Source: Ashinkailepas kermadecensis (lineage: Eukaryota > Arthropoda > Thecostraca > Neolepadidae). Taken from it: DNA of 64,000 nucleotides. Position 1 is the stretch's first letter; each line of letters opens with the position of its first letter. Made by a program: the position numbers and the translations under genes. The notes under the pieces were generated by a model. That model was not told where the DNA came from. It saw only the letters and a program-made list of their open reading frames with translations, and searched no databases. Below, one piece after another: positions 1 through 9,719 of this stretch. Location of the stretch: the NCBI GenBank assembly GCA_034440615.1, contig JAOTOM010002640.1:48246-112245 (forward strand), read 5' to 3'.

Positions 1-56
1 CTGCTGAGACCTAGAAAGCATGTTTACTGTTGGCGCTGATATGGCCTCCTCACCAG

Positions 57-310
57 GCGTCCACTTCACGCGCCGTGTGCTCACCTCACACGGGCTCGCG
101 CTCAACTGCAGCGTCGACCTCGACTGGTTCCGTCACATCGTGCCCTGCGGCATCGAGGGCAAGTTCGTGACGTCACTGTCTGAGCAGCTGGGTCGGCGCG
201 TGACCGTGGCGGAGGCCGCCGGCCACGTGGTCGACGCGCTCGCCCGACTCCTCGACTGCGAGTTGGTGTGGGAGTCGGACGACACGTCGGTCCGTGACGT
301 CATCACGTGA
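57..310 (+). CDS. lipt2: Octanoyl-ACP:protein octanoyltransferase (LIPT2/LipB-like), last exon
   Basis: This is the C-terminal part of a lipoate-biosynthesis enzyme that moves an octanoyl group from acyl carrier protein to lipoyl domains in mitochondria. The translation has the family block TSHGLALNC, then a D-L-x-W-F stretch and VPCGI, whose cysteine is the catalytic thiol of LipB/LIPT2, followed by VTSLSEQLGRRVTVAEA. The exon starts after an AG at 55-56 (sequence CTCACCAG) and needs one base from the preceding exon, which lies outside the window together with the catalytic lysine region. The stop codon is TGA at 308-310. GC content at third positions is high, as in the cic exons. The residue count after the cysteine block fits a normal family C-terminus, so nothing suggests truncation at this end. 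Confidence 0.88.
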
Positions 311-525
311 CGTCATGACGGGATGGCTGATACGATTCAGACTAGTCATGGTAGGGGTGACGCATGTGCAGTGGAGTGTGTTCTGAACGATGTTAGTGGG
401 GCTGTTAACATTGGTGCATGGCTCAGGGATGCACACTTGAATAGTGAAACACATGAGAACCAGGCTGCTAGTCAGAGCGTACGGCGCAGACGTGGCGTCT
501 GTTGTGAAATGTGTACAAATTCGGA

Positions 526-531
526 AATAAA
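526..531 (+). promoter_or_regulatory. Poly(A) signal AATAAA, probably of the lipt2 gene
   Basis: A canonical AATAAA lies 216 bp after the octanoyltransferase stop codon, followed by an A-rich stretch. It is the first such hexamer downstream on the + strand, so it is the likely 3' end of the lipt2 mRNA. Confidence 0.5.
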
Positions 532-559
532 GAAAAAGAACACTTGCATCTTTAACCAG

Positions 560-1640
560 TGGGGCAGCCACTGCTTTTTAGCAGCCCGGTGCCCCTCCAT
601 TGGCTTAGAGGCCCCTTGCGTAGCACCGGGAACCCTCCGCTTTGACCCGGATCGTCTCCGTAGCTCGGTGACCTCTTTATCGACCTTAGGCCCGCTACCA
701 GTTTTGAGCCCCTCTCCATCAGTGTAGCCTGAGCCGACGCAGTTTCCCTGCATGTCCGGCCGATACCCTCTTTCACGGCTCAGGGCACTCCGTCCGGACC
801 GGAATCCCCTCTCAAAAGTTTGGGCCTCTATCACACAGGGGCTCCCTGTGTTGTTTCGGTCCCCATCGACTAAGAAGCCCTTCATACCGGCTCTGGGCCT
901 TCTCCAACAGCCCAGGGTCTTCACGTGGCTAGGGGTTCTCTCCGTCGTGGAAGAGGCCTCCTAGCGATCCAGGGGTTTAGCGATTTAGCTCTTGTCAGGC
1001 CGGAGGCCCTCTCAACAGCTTGGACCCTGCCCTTCAGACCAGGGGCCTTTGTAAGGCTTGGACACCGTCCGTCGGCCCAGTGGCCCTTTCTGATGTCTCG
1101 AAGTCCTCTCCGGCAACTAGGGCTTCCCTCCGTCATCTCAGTAGCCCCCTTTCACGGTTCAGTGTCCTTTCCGGAAAACTGGGGCCCCCTTTCAAAGACT
1201 GGGGAACCCTCCGGAAAACTGGGGGCCCTGTCCATCAGGTCATGGGTCCTTTCTTCGGCTTGGGCGCTGCCATCAGCCCAGGGACCCTTCGTATTAGCTC
1301 AGGGCCCTCTCAGTCAGCCCGGGGGCCCTTCCAACGGTCCGGGTCCCCTGCTTAGACCTAGAAACCCTTCACGTTAGCACAGCCAAGGGCCCTCAACATC
1401 TTCCCAAAGGTACCATCCGTTGACACGGGGCCCTCTTCATAGGCTCGGGACAATTTCCGTCAGCCCGGGGCCCCTTTCGTCGGTCCTGGGGCCCTTCACA
1501 TCGGCCTAAATGGCCTTGCGGACCCTCTGTACCGACGCCTTGAGGGGCCGGTGGGGGGCCCCTCAAGGCGGTCGCTGAAAGGCCCCTCCGACCCTCCAGG
1601 GGCGGCTGTCCCTTTGCCCCACCCGCCCCTTGGCCACGCC
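560..1640 (+). repeat. Degenerate GC-rich minisatellite, unit roughly 20-25 bp
   Basis: The sequence repeats variants of a unit like GGGGCCCTTTCGTCGGCT, with runs of G and C separated by CTTTC/CTTCC and TCAGC/TCGGC. Copies are strongly diverged and vary in length. Open frames here arise because the repeat lacks stops, and none matches a protein I know. The same kind of unit recurs inverted near 51.8-52.8 kb and in direct orientation near 61.4-62.9 kb. Confidence 0.6.
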
Positions 1641-3420
1641 ACTGGCCTCACCAAATGCAAACAAGGCCCTCTGAAGTGAACATTTCATCAACTTGCCTCT
1701 ACTTACCCTACCTTTTGTGTGGAGGCTTGGCGTCGCTTGTACTTCGAGAAGGTGAATGGTGGTGTTTTGCTTTCAGCTAAGCTTTTAACTTCGAACCACA
1801 GTATTATAGCGAAATAAATTCAGAACGATGGTCTAAGTCATGTTTCGTGTTGAAATATTTGACTCGAGAGTGGTTTGAGGTAAGAAAAAGTCGTCAGAGG
1901 TAACTAACTTTATGTCACCTTAGAAATGTCATCGATCTATGGAAAATGGTCTGAAAACATCGGGACTGGTCGATTGTGTCCATTGCATACCAGGGATGAA
2001 GTTTTACATACATTTGATTGGTAAGTCCCCCGTCAATATTGGCATTGCCTCCCCAAAATAATTTCAACTTTTAACATGGGACCCTATGAAGAGCTCCCCT
2101 CACCCCCACCCCCTAATATATTTGGGCTCCCATTGCCTTCATGCATTGTGTCCCCGAAATAATTTTCGGAAATCAACACCCGTGTTGCATACCTAAATGT
2201 TCTCTTTGATGCCCTTGTATTGCCCTATAACTACTAATACACGCACTTCTGTGCCAACACACGCACTTCTGCATTCCTCCAAGGATGACGTCATAGCTCG
2301 ATGACATGACATGCCTGGGTTAATTACCGTCTTCGAAAGATGCGCAAATGATGTATCATCTGCTATGACAACTTTGAGCAAACTGCCGCGTGCCGTTTTC
2401 TCGTGGTATTGGAAAAATTGATGGAAAAAGGTGGGAACCACCCCAATGTGAGCGCACATTCGATGGTTCGGTAAATTCCCAATATTCGATGGTATCCCGT
2501 GGGCCCCTTGGCCTTTTTTTAACCCTTAATATTTTTAATATGTTTTCGACCGGCCTGCCGATTGCGCTCATAGTATCACAAAAGGTAGAGGATGTCTTGC
2601 TGATGGGTCTCGATTGATGCATTAACATTGATTAATGGGTTGCTTCCGGGGTTTTCGAGCATGCTCCGTTGCAATTTCACCCATGCTTCATCCATGTCAT
2701 AAAGAAGTCCTTGGACGATTCACCCTATTGGCCATGATCTAGATATTATGTGCCCACAAGTCAAACGAATATTTGAATGTCCGTACCCCGACACCATTTC
2801 ACCACCCCCACCAGTTAGCGGCCCAGCGGATCTACACTTCGGCGCCTCATCCCGGATCCGTTTATTTTGTTATCGTCGTGGTTCCGTTGACTCCTAGAAT
2901 ATCCGGTGCTGACTGAGACACCTTTTCGTGATCAGTGGCGGGCCGGGCCACTAGACATAGGAAGAGGAACCGAATCATACGAAGACCAACGGTATTAGAG
3001 AGGTCATGTATTGGTGGACAAAGAAAAGAATAAAGACATACCCAGAATGAGGAAAAATATTTTTTTTTCATGTTTGTGATGGCGCGAGTCGGAGGCCCCA
3101 TAATGGTGTTCATGTTGCAGCATCCTACATTTTCATTTAGATGCCGTGTCCCTTCAGTTTCGTCAGAGGAGCGCCTTTTTTACATCGCGGGTTTTTTTCA
3201 GGGTGCTTGGGAGGGTGTGTGCGCAATGCGCATTGCACAACGATACGTAAGGGGTAAGGGTACATGATCGTAGTAATATGTTCGATATGTCGGCATCGCA
3301 TTTAAAACTATCCAATGGTCTTTTTTGTTAAATATTAATGTTCACATAGCATGATCACACCATGGCTGCAAATCCCATGGTGCAAATGGTGGGTTGCGGT
3401 GTTGGGACCTCGCAGGCTTG
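1641..3420. other. Gene-free interval
   Basis: No convincing coding region, RNA gene or repeat was seen. The short open frames have no recognisable motif. Base composition shifts from GC-rich (repeat side) to mixed and AT-rich. Confidence 0.4.
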
Positions 3421-3449
3421 GTAGGTAGGTAGGTAGGTAGGTACCTACC
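3421..3449. repeat. (GTAG)n microsatellite next to a transposon end
   Basis: About six GTAG units run into GTACCTACC and directly abut the left inverted repeat at 3450. The last four bases (TACC, 3446-3449) recur just after the right inverted repeat at 8428-8431, so they may be a 4-bp target duplication. Confidence 0.6.
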
Positions 3450-3479
3450 CTGCCGTACAAAGACAAAACCCTACATGTC
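3450..3479 (+). repeat. Left terminal inverted repeat
   Basis: Starts CTGCCGTACAAAGACAAAAC. Its reverse complement aligns with 8400-8427 at 26 positions with two substitutions and a 2-base gap. Confidence 0.65.
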
Positions 3480-3639
3480 GGTTTCTGTCGATTTTTCGTT
3501 CTTGATATACAAATTCCTGCCTATTCAAGCTGCATTTGTTAAAATAAAAATCACAATCTTCCGAGGAAATTCAAAAAAGTTATGCACAAAAAAATGGTTT
3601 TCAAAATCCATATGTAAATTTTGAACCTAACAAAGACAA

Positions 3640-3795
3640 GACAAAACCCATTACATCTTTCTTTTGGGGGAAAATCCCATACGTTGACAAATGACGGGCG
3701 AAAGCCAGTAAAACCTTATCGAGTGACATCAACCCGTACGTTCTCTGTCTCTCTCCCGATGCTGACGATATTCAATGCCAAAACCCACTATGTGC
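3640..3795 (+). repeat. Left subterminal motif cluster (AAAAYCCMWTACGT-like)
   Basis: Related copies occur near 3643 (AAAACCCATTACAT), 3671 (AAAATCCCATACGT) and 3779 (AAAACCCACTATGT). Another lies beyond the LINE at 4834 (AAAACCCATACGTT). They are inverted relative to the right-hand cluster, as expected for transposase-binding subterminal repeats (inference). Confidence 0.45.
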
Positions 3796-3835
3796 AAGCA
3801 TGATGACCGTGTTAGGTTTTGCTTACATCTTGGCA

Positions 3836-4525
3836 CCATTCTGGGTCACACCTCCAGGGTCTGGAGGTGAGACTTTCAGATATACAATGGGAGGGAGGGA
3901 ACTGGATGTTATTGAAGAGGAAAGGGACTTAGGTGTGTTGGTTTCAAATGACCTTAAAGCAGAGAAACAATGTAGCTCAGCTAGGAACAGGGCACTCAGA
4001 ATGCTGGGACTCATTAATAGAAGTGTGATGTATAAGAGCAAGGAAGTCATGAAAAAACTGTACTTAGCATATGTGCAACCCCACTTGGAATATTCTGTGC
4101 AAGCTTGGAGCCCCTACCTAGAAAAGGATATAGACAAGTTAGAAAGAGTGCAACGCAAAGCAACTAAACTCATCAGTGGACTAGGTAGCTTAGAATATGG
4201 AGAAAGGCTTGTGGCATTAGATATGTACTCACTCAAGTATAGGAGATTAAGGGGGGACAAGATTGAAATGTACAAAATTGTTAAAGGACTAGATCAGGTC
4301 AATTTAAATGGTGCTCTTCAGTTTAAAGTATCACACAGGGGTCACCAACTCAGGTTAGACAAGTTGAGGTGTAGGACAGTTAAGCGACAGCAGGTCTTCA
4401 GTCAAAGGGTTGTTGATCAGTGGAATGGGCTGCCTGCTGATGTTGTGGGGAGTTCCTCATTGAATGTATTTAAAAGTAGGGTGGACAAATTTTTTAGGCA
4501 GGAAAATCTTGTTTTTGATTTCTAA
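3836..4525 (+). pseudogene. LINE reverse transcriptase, C-terminal part
   Basis: The frame is open for over 230 codons and ends in TAA. It contains the block typical of the region after the RT catalytic core in CR1/L2-like elements: EERDLGVLVSNDLK, then YLAYVQPHLEYSVQAWSPYL, DIDKLERVQRKATKLI and YRRLRGDKIEMYKI, and near the end VVDQWNGLPADVV. Endonuclease and RT catalytic domains are missing through 5' truncation, so this copy cannot be autonomous, although what remains is uninterrupted and thus probably recent. Confidence 0.85.
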
Positions 4526-4823
4526 TTTGGTTGGAGGGGATAATATTTATGTTAAATGTGCACGGCACAGACCCCTTTAAGCAGGGGCTATGGTAGCACA
4601 ATGGGTATGATGGGAGGAGCTTGCAATTGTTGAGGGTGTTATGCAATAACAAGTGGATGATGCTAGATAAGCTGGGATATATAGCTTCCTAGGAACTTGG
4701 GATTAGGGATTGATTGGGGTGAGAATATGTACATTTCTAGTACCTTTTCTAGATAGGCTTAACCCAGATGGGCCCCTGTGGCTCTTATTAAGCCTTAACA
4801 CTTTATGACTTTATGACTTTATT
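3836..4823 (+). mobile_element. 5'-truncated CR1/L2-type non-LTR retrotransposon (LINE)
   Basis: The copy holds the end of the reverse-transcriptase ORF (to 4525), a 3' UTR of about 300 bp, and a tail of CTTTATGA repeats. CATCTTGGCA before it (3826-3835) and CATACTTGGCA after it (4824-4834) look like a slightly diverged target duplication. Fragments of the same family occur at 10660-10840 and 62380-62505 (3' UTR/tail) and at 13358-13445 (RT region). It sits inside the left arm of the inverted-repeat element, so it is younger than that element. Confidence 0.8.
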
Positions 4824-4974
4824 CATACTTGGCAAAACCCATACGTTGTCATATAATTGTTTTTGACACGCAACGCATGAAGTTCAAATTCGACGTATGG
4901 GATTTTGCCATGGAACTGGCATGTCTGCAAAAGCAGTGTCAGTGTTGCTCCACAGCCTCATGATACAACTGCTT

Positions 4975-5315
4975 CTGGCGACACTGTCACTCCACCGCCT
5001 CATGACATGGCTGCTCCTTCTGGCGACAGTGTCGTTCCACAGCCTCATGATACAGCTGCTCCTTCTGGCGACACTGTCGCTCCACGGCCTCATGACATGG
5101 CTGCTCCTTCTGGCGACAGTGTCGTTCCACAGCCTCATGATACGGCTGCTCCAGCTGGTGACAGTGTCGCTCTGCCACCTCATGACACGGCTGCTCCAGC
5201 TGGCGACAGTGTCTCGCCGCCGCCTCTTGACACAGCTGCTCCTGGTGGCAACGTCGCCCCACTGCCTCATTGACATGGCTGCTCCTTCTGGCGACAGTCG
5301 CTCCACCACCTCATG
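4975..5315 (+). repeat. 45-bp coding tandem repeat, about 8 copies
   Basis: Units of 45 bp encode a 15-residue proline/aspartate repeat of the form SGDxVxPxPHDxAAP. The last units carry a one-base insertion near 5268 and a two-base deletion near 5298, which shift the frame. Confidence 0.8.
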
Positions 5316-6776
5316 GCACGGATGCGTTCTCCATAGAAAGGGGTTTTCATGCAGAAGATACGTGCCAAACTCCTGTGACACAGAACATCTCAATTGGGTC
5401 CTGGTCCGCATTGGGCACATCTCCTTTGATCGGCTCCGAGGCTGAAGCAAGTCTACTGGATGATGATATTTCACCACTTATTTCAATTTTTGCCAAGTAA
5501 TTCATGTCTACCCATGCGATCCAGGGCATACCCGCTGACGTTGCGCCTCAAGTTCCAGTTGGGGCGCCTGTTCCATTCACGAATCTTGCTGACTGCAGGA
5601 GTGAAGCTGTGCGGCCACCAAAGAAAAGAGCAAGAACTGAGAGTGAAAGTCTTCAACTTTTCTCAAGCACAATGTCAAGCCTCCACCAATTACATGCGTC
5701 AGAGGGTGCCAGAAGTGTTGTGCCACTAAAATTAGTTAACAACAGAGGAACAAAATCAATGCTGAGGTCAACGGCAAAAGCTTCTCGACATGTCTATGGT
5801 ACGGTTCATTTGTTGCTCTGAAGCACGTCAGCACCAGAAGAAAAAGCAGCAAAGAGAAAGAAGTGCAGTGGAAACAGAATGCATATACATGGAGTTTGCC
5901 CACTGCACAAAATGAGGTTGTGCAGGTATGCAAGGGCTTCTTTCTCACTACACTTGGATTTTCTGAGGAAAACGGGGATGCAGTTCAAAGTGCTGCTCAA
6001 GGAGAGGGCATACTCCCAATGGAGGATAAGCGAGGCTCACATTCATCTAGGATAAAAATGGACATAGAGTGCATAAGAAGTCACATACACAGCTTCCACC
6101 CAATAAAACATCATTATCGCTATGTACTCGCTCCCAATATATTATATCTACCTGCAGACCTGACCATCACCATGATGTACCATGATTTTATCTGAACCAC
6201 CGTGAAGAAGGGGGTCGAGTGTGCGAAGCGCACAGCGAACACCTAAAAGAAGCACAAGTCGCCAGAGATGCGTATAGATCCGAAGCAAACAAGGAGTGGG
6301 AGCCTGGAACTGTGTACATATCTGCCGATATGATGAAAGTCTACATGATACCACAGCTTCCACCGAAGGTGGCACTTTTCACGCGCCGAATGACGTGTTT
6401 CAATGAAACGTTTGTATCCCTGATGCCGTCAGAACGACACAGGAGAATAGCGCACAGGCCGCATCGCACCAAATACGGCACCTGCGTTTTGTGGCACGAC
6501 GGTATGGTGGGGTGTGGCTGCGAGGAAGTTGCAGCAGCGTCCTTTTCCTCACGACAGTGTGCTGTGATGTCCAGAATGTGGTCATTTGGCTGGACAATTG
6601 CGCGGCGCAAAATAGGTCATAAACTTTAATGACGACCTTGCTGAAGGCAGTTCACAGCCCTGTGACCAAGACTGAGTCAATCAAGCTGAGGTTTTTCGAA
6701 CCAGGCCATACATCGATGTCGGCAGATGCCGTCCATGAGGTAATCTCGAAGAATCTCGAACGGACCGGCCTGGTGG

Positions 6777-6833
6777 TTCGTTGGTTATTTGGGTTTAGGG
6801 GCGCATCGACTGCAGAGGTCATGCAGCGCCAAT
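6777..6833 (-). mobile_element. 57-bp retroposed LINE/SINE tail with 15-bp target duplication
   Basis: The insert begins (+ strand) TTCGTTGGTTATTTGGG and contains GGGGCGCATCGACTGC and a GGTCAT...GCGCC end. It is flanked by perfect 15-bp direct repeats GGACCGGCCTGGTGG at 6762-6776 and 6834-6848. Insert plus one duplication is 72 bp, 24 codons, so the host frame was kept open. Confidence 0.85.
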
Positions 6834-8049
6834 GGACCGGCCTGGTGGAAGATTTCCGAGATTACCAGGACGCTGTAGCAGCGGCAGGAGTAAAATTGGT
6901 GTTGATGCAGCCAGGTGACAATATGGTCAACACCGAGGACGGTATCAGTCGGCACGCCCTGAAAGCGTTGGCAGACGATGGCCGGCGACCATACCTGGCG
7001 TCATTTAAGGAGGTAAAAGTGATCCGAGGCTCCGAAGAGCTGCTAACCAAGCAATCCCTGACAGAAGCGAGGTGTGTGGCTTACAGTCTGCTGAAGTCGA
7101 CGTGTGATGTCACGGCTCAACCGCAAGCGCGTGACAAGACGTGCGGCACGATCGACACCGAACGCCTTATGGGAAACTGCATGAAGCTCGTGCCCCACAT
7201 GCAACCGCACACACGGACGTTTTGGCTGGAGTTACTGGAGGAGGCACGGTGCCAACCTTTCAGGGAGCATACAAGGAAAAGACCACGTGCAGGTGCGCCG
7301 GAGAAGAAAAGAGACTGAAAGCACAAGTAGTCTGGCAGGTGCTGAACGAGTGGACGCATTGGAGTGATTCACTTCTGTCAGCCCCAAAATATGCCCATCT
7401 TCGTGCTATAGTATACCGATTAGTGGCATGCGACCCAATGATACTTGCAAAGTTTCTACAGGCGTGATATAAAGTATTTTATTTATGTTCCAAGTTTTTC
7501 ACATACACGTTTCCCCATGTATGTGAACAGCTGCCCTAAATTACACATAACATGTTGATGTTGCTCTCCCAAGCGAAGCATATTGCCCTTTCGGAGGATT
7601 TTGCACTTCAGGAACTTAATGGCATTATTGTGCAATGTGTACTTTCACCTCCATTATTCGCCGCCATTGGTATTCAGTTTCGGATAAAGATTTGGACGGT
7701 CTGTGGTATGTAAACAGTTCGCAAATATACAAGCATCCCAATTAAAGCTGGTGCCTTCCCATGTGGCCGGTTGTTCAGTGCAATCTGGAATCAAGGACAA
7801 GCGCCGCAAGTTAAATGTTGGTTGATAGCGAAGTCTAGCGATGAACTTGTTTGGTATTCAAGAGTTTAAAATAAACGCATATTTAAATAGAAGATCGCAA
7901 TTATTTGTATATCGCTCCTTGCAAGGAATCAACTTATGCCGTAGCAAATAGAGTAGCAGCATCTATGGCCTTTGCATAGGGCCATGGAAATATACAGGCT
8001 GGACTCGTGAGAAGAACCACTACATGCGGCTTTAATACATTTCCTTTCA

Positions 8050-8170
8050 AACAACGTATGGGATTTTGACAGACCACCACCTACGTAATGGGCTTTGCCT
8101 GGAAGTTCACGAGCATGGCAATGAACGTGGGATTTTGACCCGCTTTTACGACGTATGGGATTTTGCATTT
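8050..8170 (+). repeat. Right subterminal motif cluster (ACGTATGGGATTTTG-like)
   Basis: Copies lie near 8055 (ACGTATGGGATTTTG), 8081 (ACGTAATGGGCTTTG), 8126 (ACGTGGGATTTTGAC) and 8151 (ACGTATGGGATTTTG). One more is at 4892, right of the LINE. They mirror the left-side motifs of the inverted-repeat element. Confidence 0.5.
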
Positions 8171-8399
8171 GCATCACTGGTGAATATTGAGTTCCGAACC
8201 GGGTGCCCTAATACGTTTTTGAAATCACTCAAAATGTAAAGAAATTTTGAACATGTAATGTAGGTCAACAATTATATCCAGTCTTGAAGATTACAATGGT
8301 ATGTTCTTTTGTGAAGATATTTACCCAAAAGCACAAATGACCTATGGCACAAATGACAAAAACGTTCCTCCTGAACATTTTAAAATTCGCTAAGAAACT

Positions 8400-8427
8400 G
8401 ACATGGGGTTTTGTCTTTGCATGGCAG
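8400..8427 (+). repeat. Right terminal inverted repeat
   Basis: GACATGGGGTTTTGTCTTTG followed by CATGGCAG, the inverted partner of 3450-3479. Confidence 0.65.
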
Positions 8428-8939
8428 TACCATGGTAATGTTAATTTGTCATTTTCTCTATTCAATTTGAAAGTAAGGACTTGGACCCCCACTGGCATTG
8501 TGAGAGATCTCCAGTTCTGGGTCACACATAGACACTTACAATGTGATGAAATTCATTTTTGTTTCTGTGAAAATTGCAAGGTTTGCTATTCGAGAAGTCA
8601 AGGATGTGGTCCAGGTTTGGAATAGGTACCTACCTATATATGCATTTTCCTCATATCCTATCAACTTCAAGGGCATTAGTAGAAACATGGAAATGTAACT
8701 CATCCAACCAATGTAGATCTGGCCCTGCCACAAGACCAGCTGCCATCTACCCAGGCCAGAGCGAATTATCAATTCTGGTTGAAGCACCCTAAAGCCCAAA
8801 TAAATAAATAACTAACTAACTATCTACCCAGGCCAGAGTGCAAAGTATGGTGCTTTTGACGAGATCTTGTCTGTGTGGGGCAGCAGCCAGCAGCATAGTG
8901 GGAAACTTACTTGCCAGGTTGAGGTCAGAGTGTATACCG

Positions 8940-9665
8940 ACTTCTTCCGGAGCAGAATCGGAGTAACCTGAGAACATTGTGCTCAGTGTGCAGGCATGCC
9001 ATCTTGTCAGGGTTAAAATAATGGTTTTTCGTAAGGTGTGAGATGTCAAAGCGAGCAAAGTATGATGCCAAAATTTGCCATGGAATTAGTGTCATTTAAA
9101 ATGCTTTTAATGTCTTTCAGACTCATATTTGAGCCAATGGTGTAGGTACTTATGACTGCACCTTTATTATTTGTTTTGAGATTCATAATTTAGGAAGAGC
9201 TATATTTGGGATAGGATAATAATCCTATGCTATAAACTGGCAGTGAATGCCATATCACATTATAGATAATCCCTTGTGGCCTAGGGGTAAGATGCTCACC
9301 TCACAAGCGAAGATTGTGGGTTCGAGTCTCACCTGTCGCTACTCTTCGCCCACGGCCAATCTGCGGAGAGATTGGCGACGCTACATGACTCAACGGTCGA
9401 TGTGTCGTAAAACCAATAACCAACCAACCAACCTTTACCTGAAATTGCATTGCGAAATATTCATGTATTACCATTCCTTATCGAGAGCATGGACATGATA
9501 CTTATAAGCGAGATACTGTTAGAAAGGAGACATGAAGACTTCATAAGTATGCATCAAAGAGCAGGATGCCGATACTTCTTGGAGACGGATGTCGATCGGG
9601 TGTTCAATAAGTTGTATATTCCACCCTATTTCATGAATAATTTAACACTGCGTCTTGCAAGCTCT
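8940..9665 (+). repeat. Dispersed repeat of unknown class, copy 1 (split by a SINE)
   Basis: Two segments match 33990-34495 in the same order. One is around 9018-9085 (AATAATGGTTTTTCG ... AAATTTGCCATGGA). The other is around 9490-9655 (GAAGACTTCATAAG, CGATACTTCTTGGA, ATTCCACCCTATTTCA). The SINE at 9271-9433 lies between the two segments in this copy. No coding potential is evident. Confidence 0.55.
9271..9433 (+). mobile_element. tRNA-derived SINE, diverged copy
   Basis: It has an RNA polymerase III A box (TGGCCTAGGGG) and B box (GGTTCGAGTCT), then the family body and a tail ending GTAAAACCAATAACC with CAAC repeats. No clear target duplication was found, and it has more substitutions than the other copies, so it is probably older. 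Confidence 0.85.
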
Positions 9666-9719
9666 GTTGGTGCATTGTTGTCTGCATTTCTGGTGATTGA
9701 GATTGAGAGAAGTGTATGA

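Larger units (their letters stand above)
4905..7467 (+). pseudogene. Decayed transposon gene with D-N-C-x-x-Q-N motif (transposase-like)
   Basis: Coding sequence runs through several frames. It opens with a 15-residue proline-rich repeat (PHDTAAPSGD type, 4975-5315), then GTSPLIGSEAEASLLDDD before a stop at 5500. Next come a lysine-rich stretch (PPKKRARTESESL), VCKGFFLTTLGFSEENGDA with KRGSHSSRIKMDI and HIHSFHPIKHHYRYVLAPN (about 5930-6180), YISADMMKVYMIPQLPPKVA, LWHDGMV, VIWLDNCAAQNRS (about 6580-6620), and FEPGHTSMSADAVHEVIS (about 6690-6760). This order resembles a family of uncharacterised arthropod proteins (I believe the group called DUF7869, from memory). I infer that acidic residues near SADMMK, LDNCAAQN and MSAD form a DDE-like triad. 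Stops and frame changes at about 5268-5273, 5500, 5821, 6195 and 6615-6629 mark decay, unless some are introns. Confidence 0.55.
3450..8427 (+). mobile_element. DNA-transposon-like element with terminal inverted repeats
   Basis: The outer 30 bp on the left (3450-3479) and 28 bp on the right (8400-8427) are inverted copies: 26 matching positions, two mismatches and one 2-base gap, sharing the core TTTTGTCTTTG and ending in GGCAG. Inside both ends are several copies of a subterminal motif, AAAACCCATACGT on the left side and ACGTATGGGATTTTG on the right. Between them is a decayed gene for a protein with a D-N-C-x-x-Q-N motif. A LINE copy (3836-4823) and a 57-bp retroposed tail (6777-6833) have inserted into it. 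Without the LINE the element would be about 4 kb. The superfamily is not clear to me. TACC on both sides may be the target duplication, but four bases can match by chance. Confidence 0.6.

Noticed and set aside
3800..3835. ATG at 3800 as the start of the LINE protein
   Set aside because: This part lies in the host element before the LINE's 5' truncation point. The frame is open there by chance.
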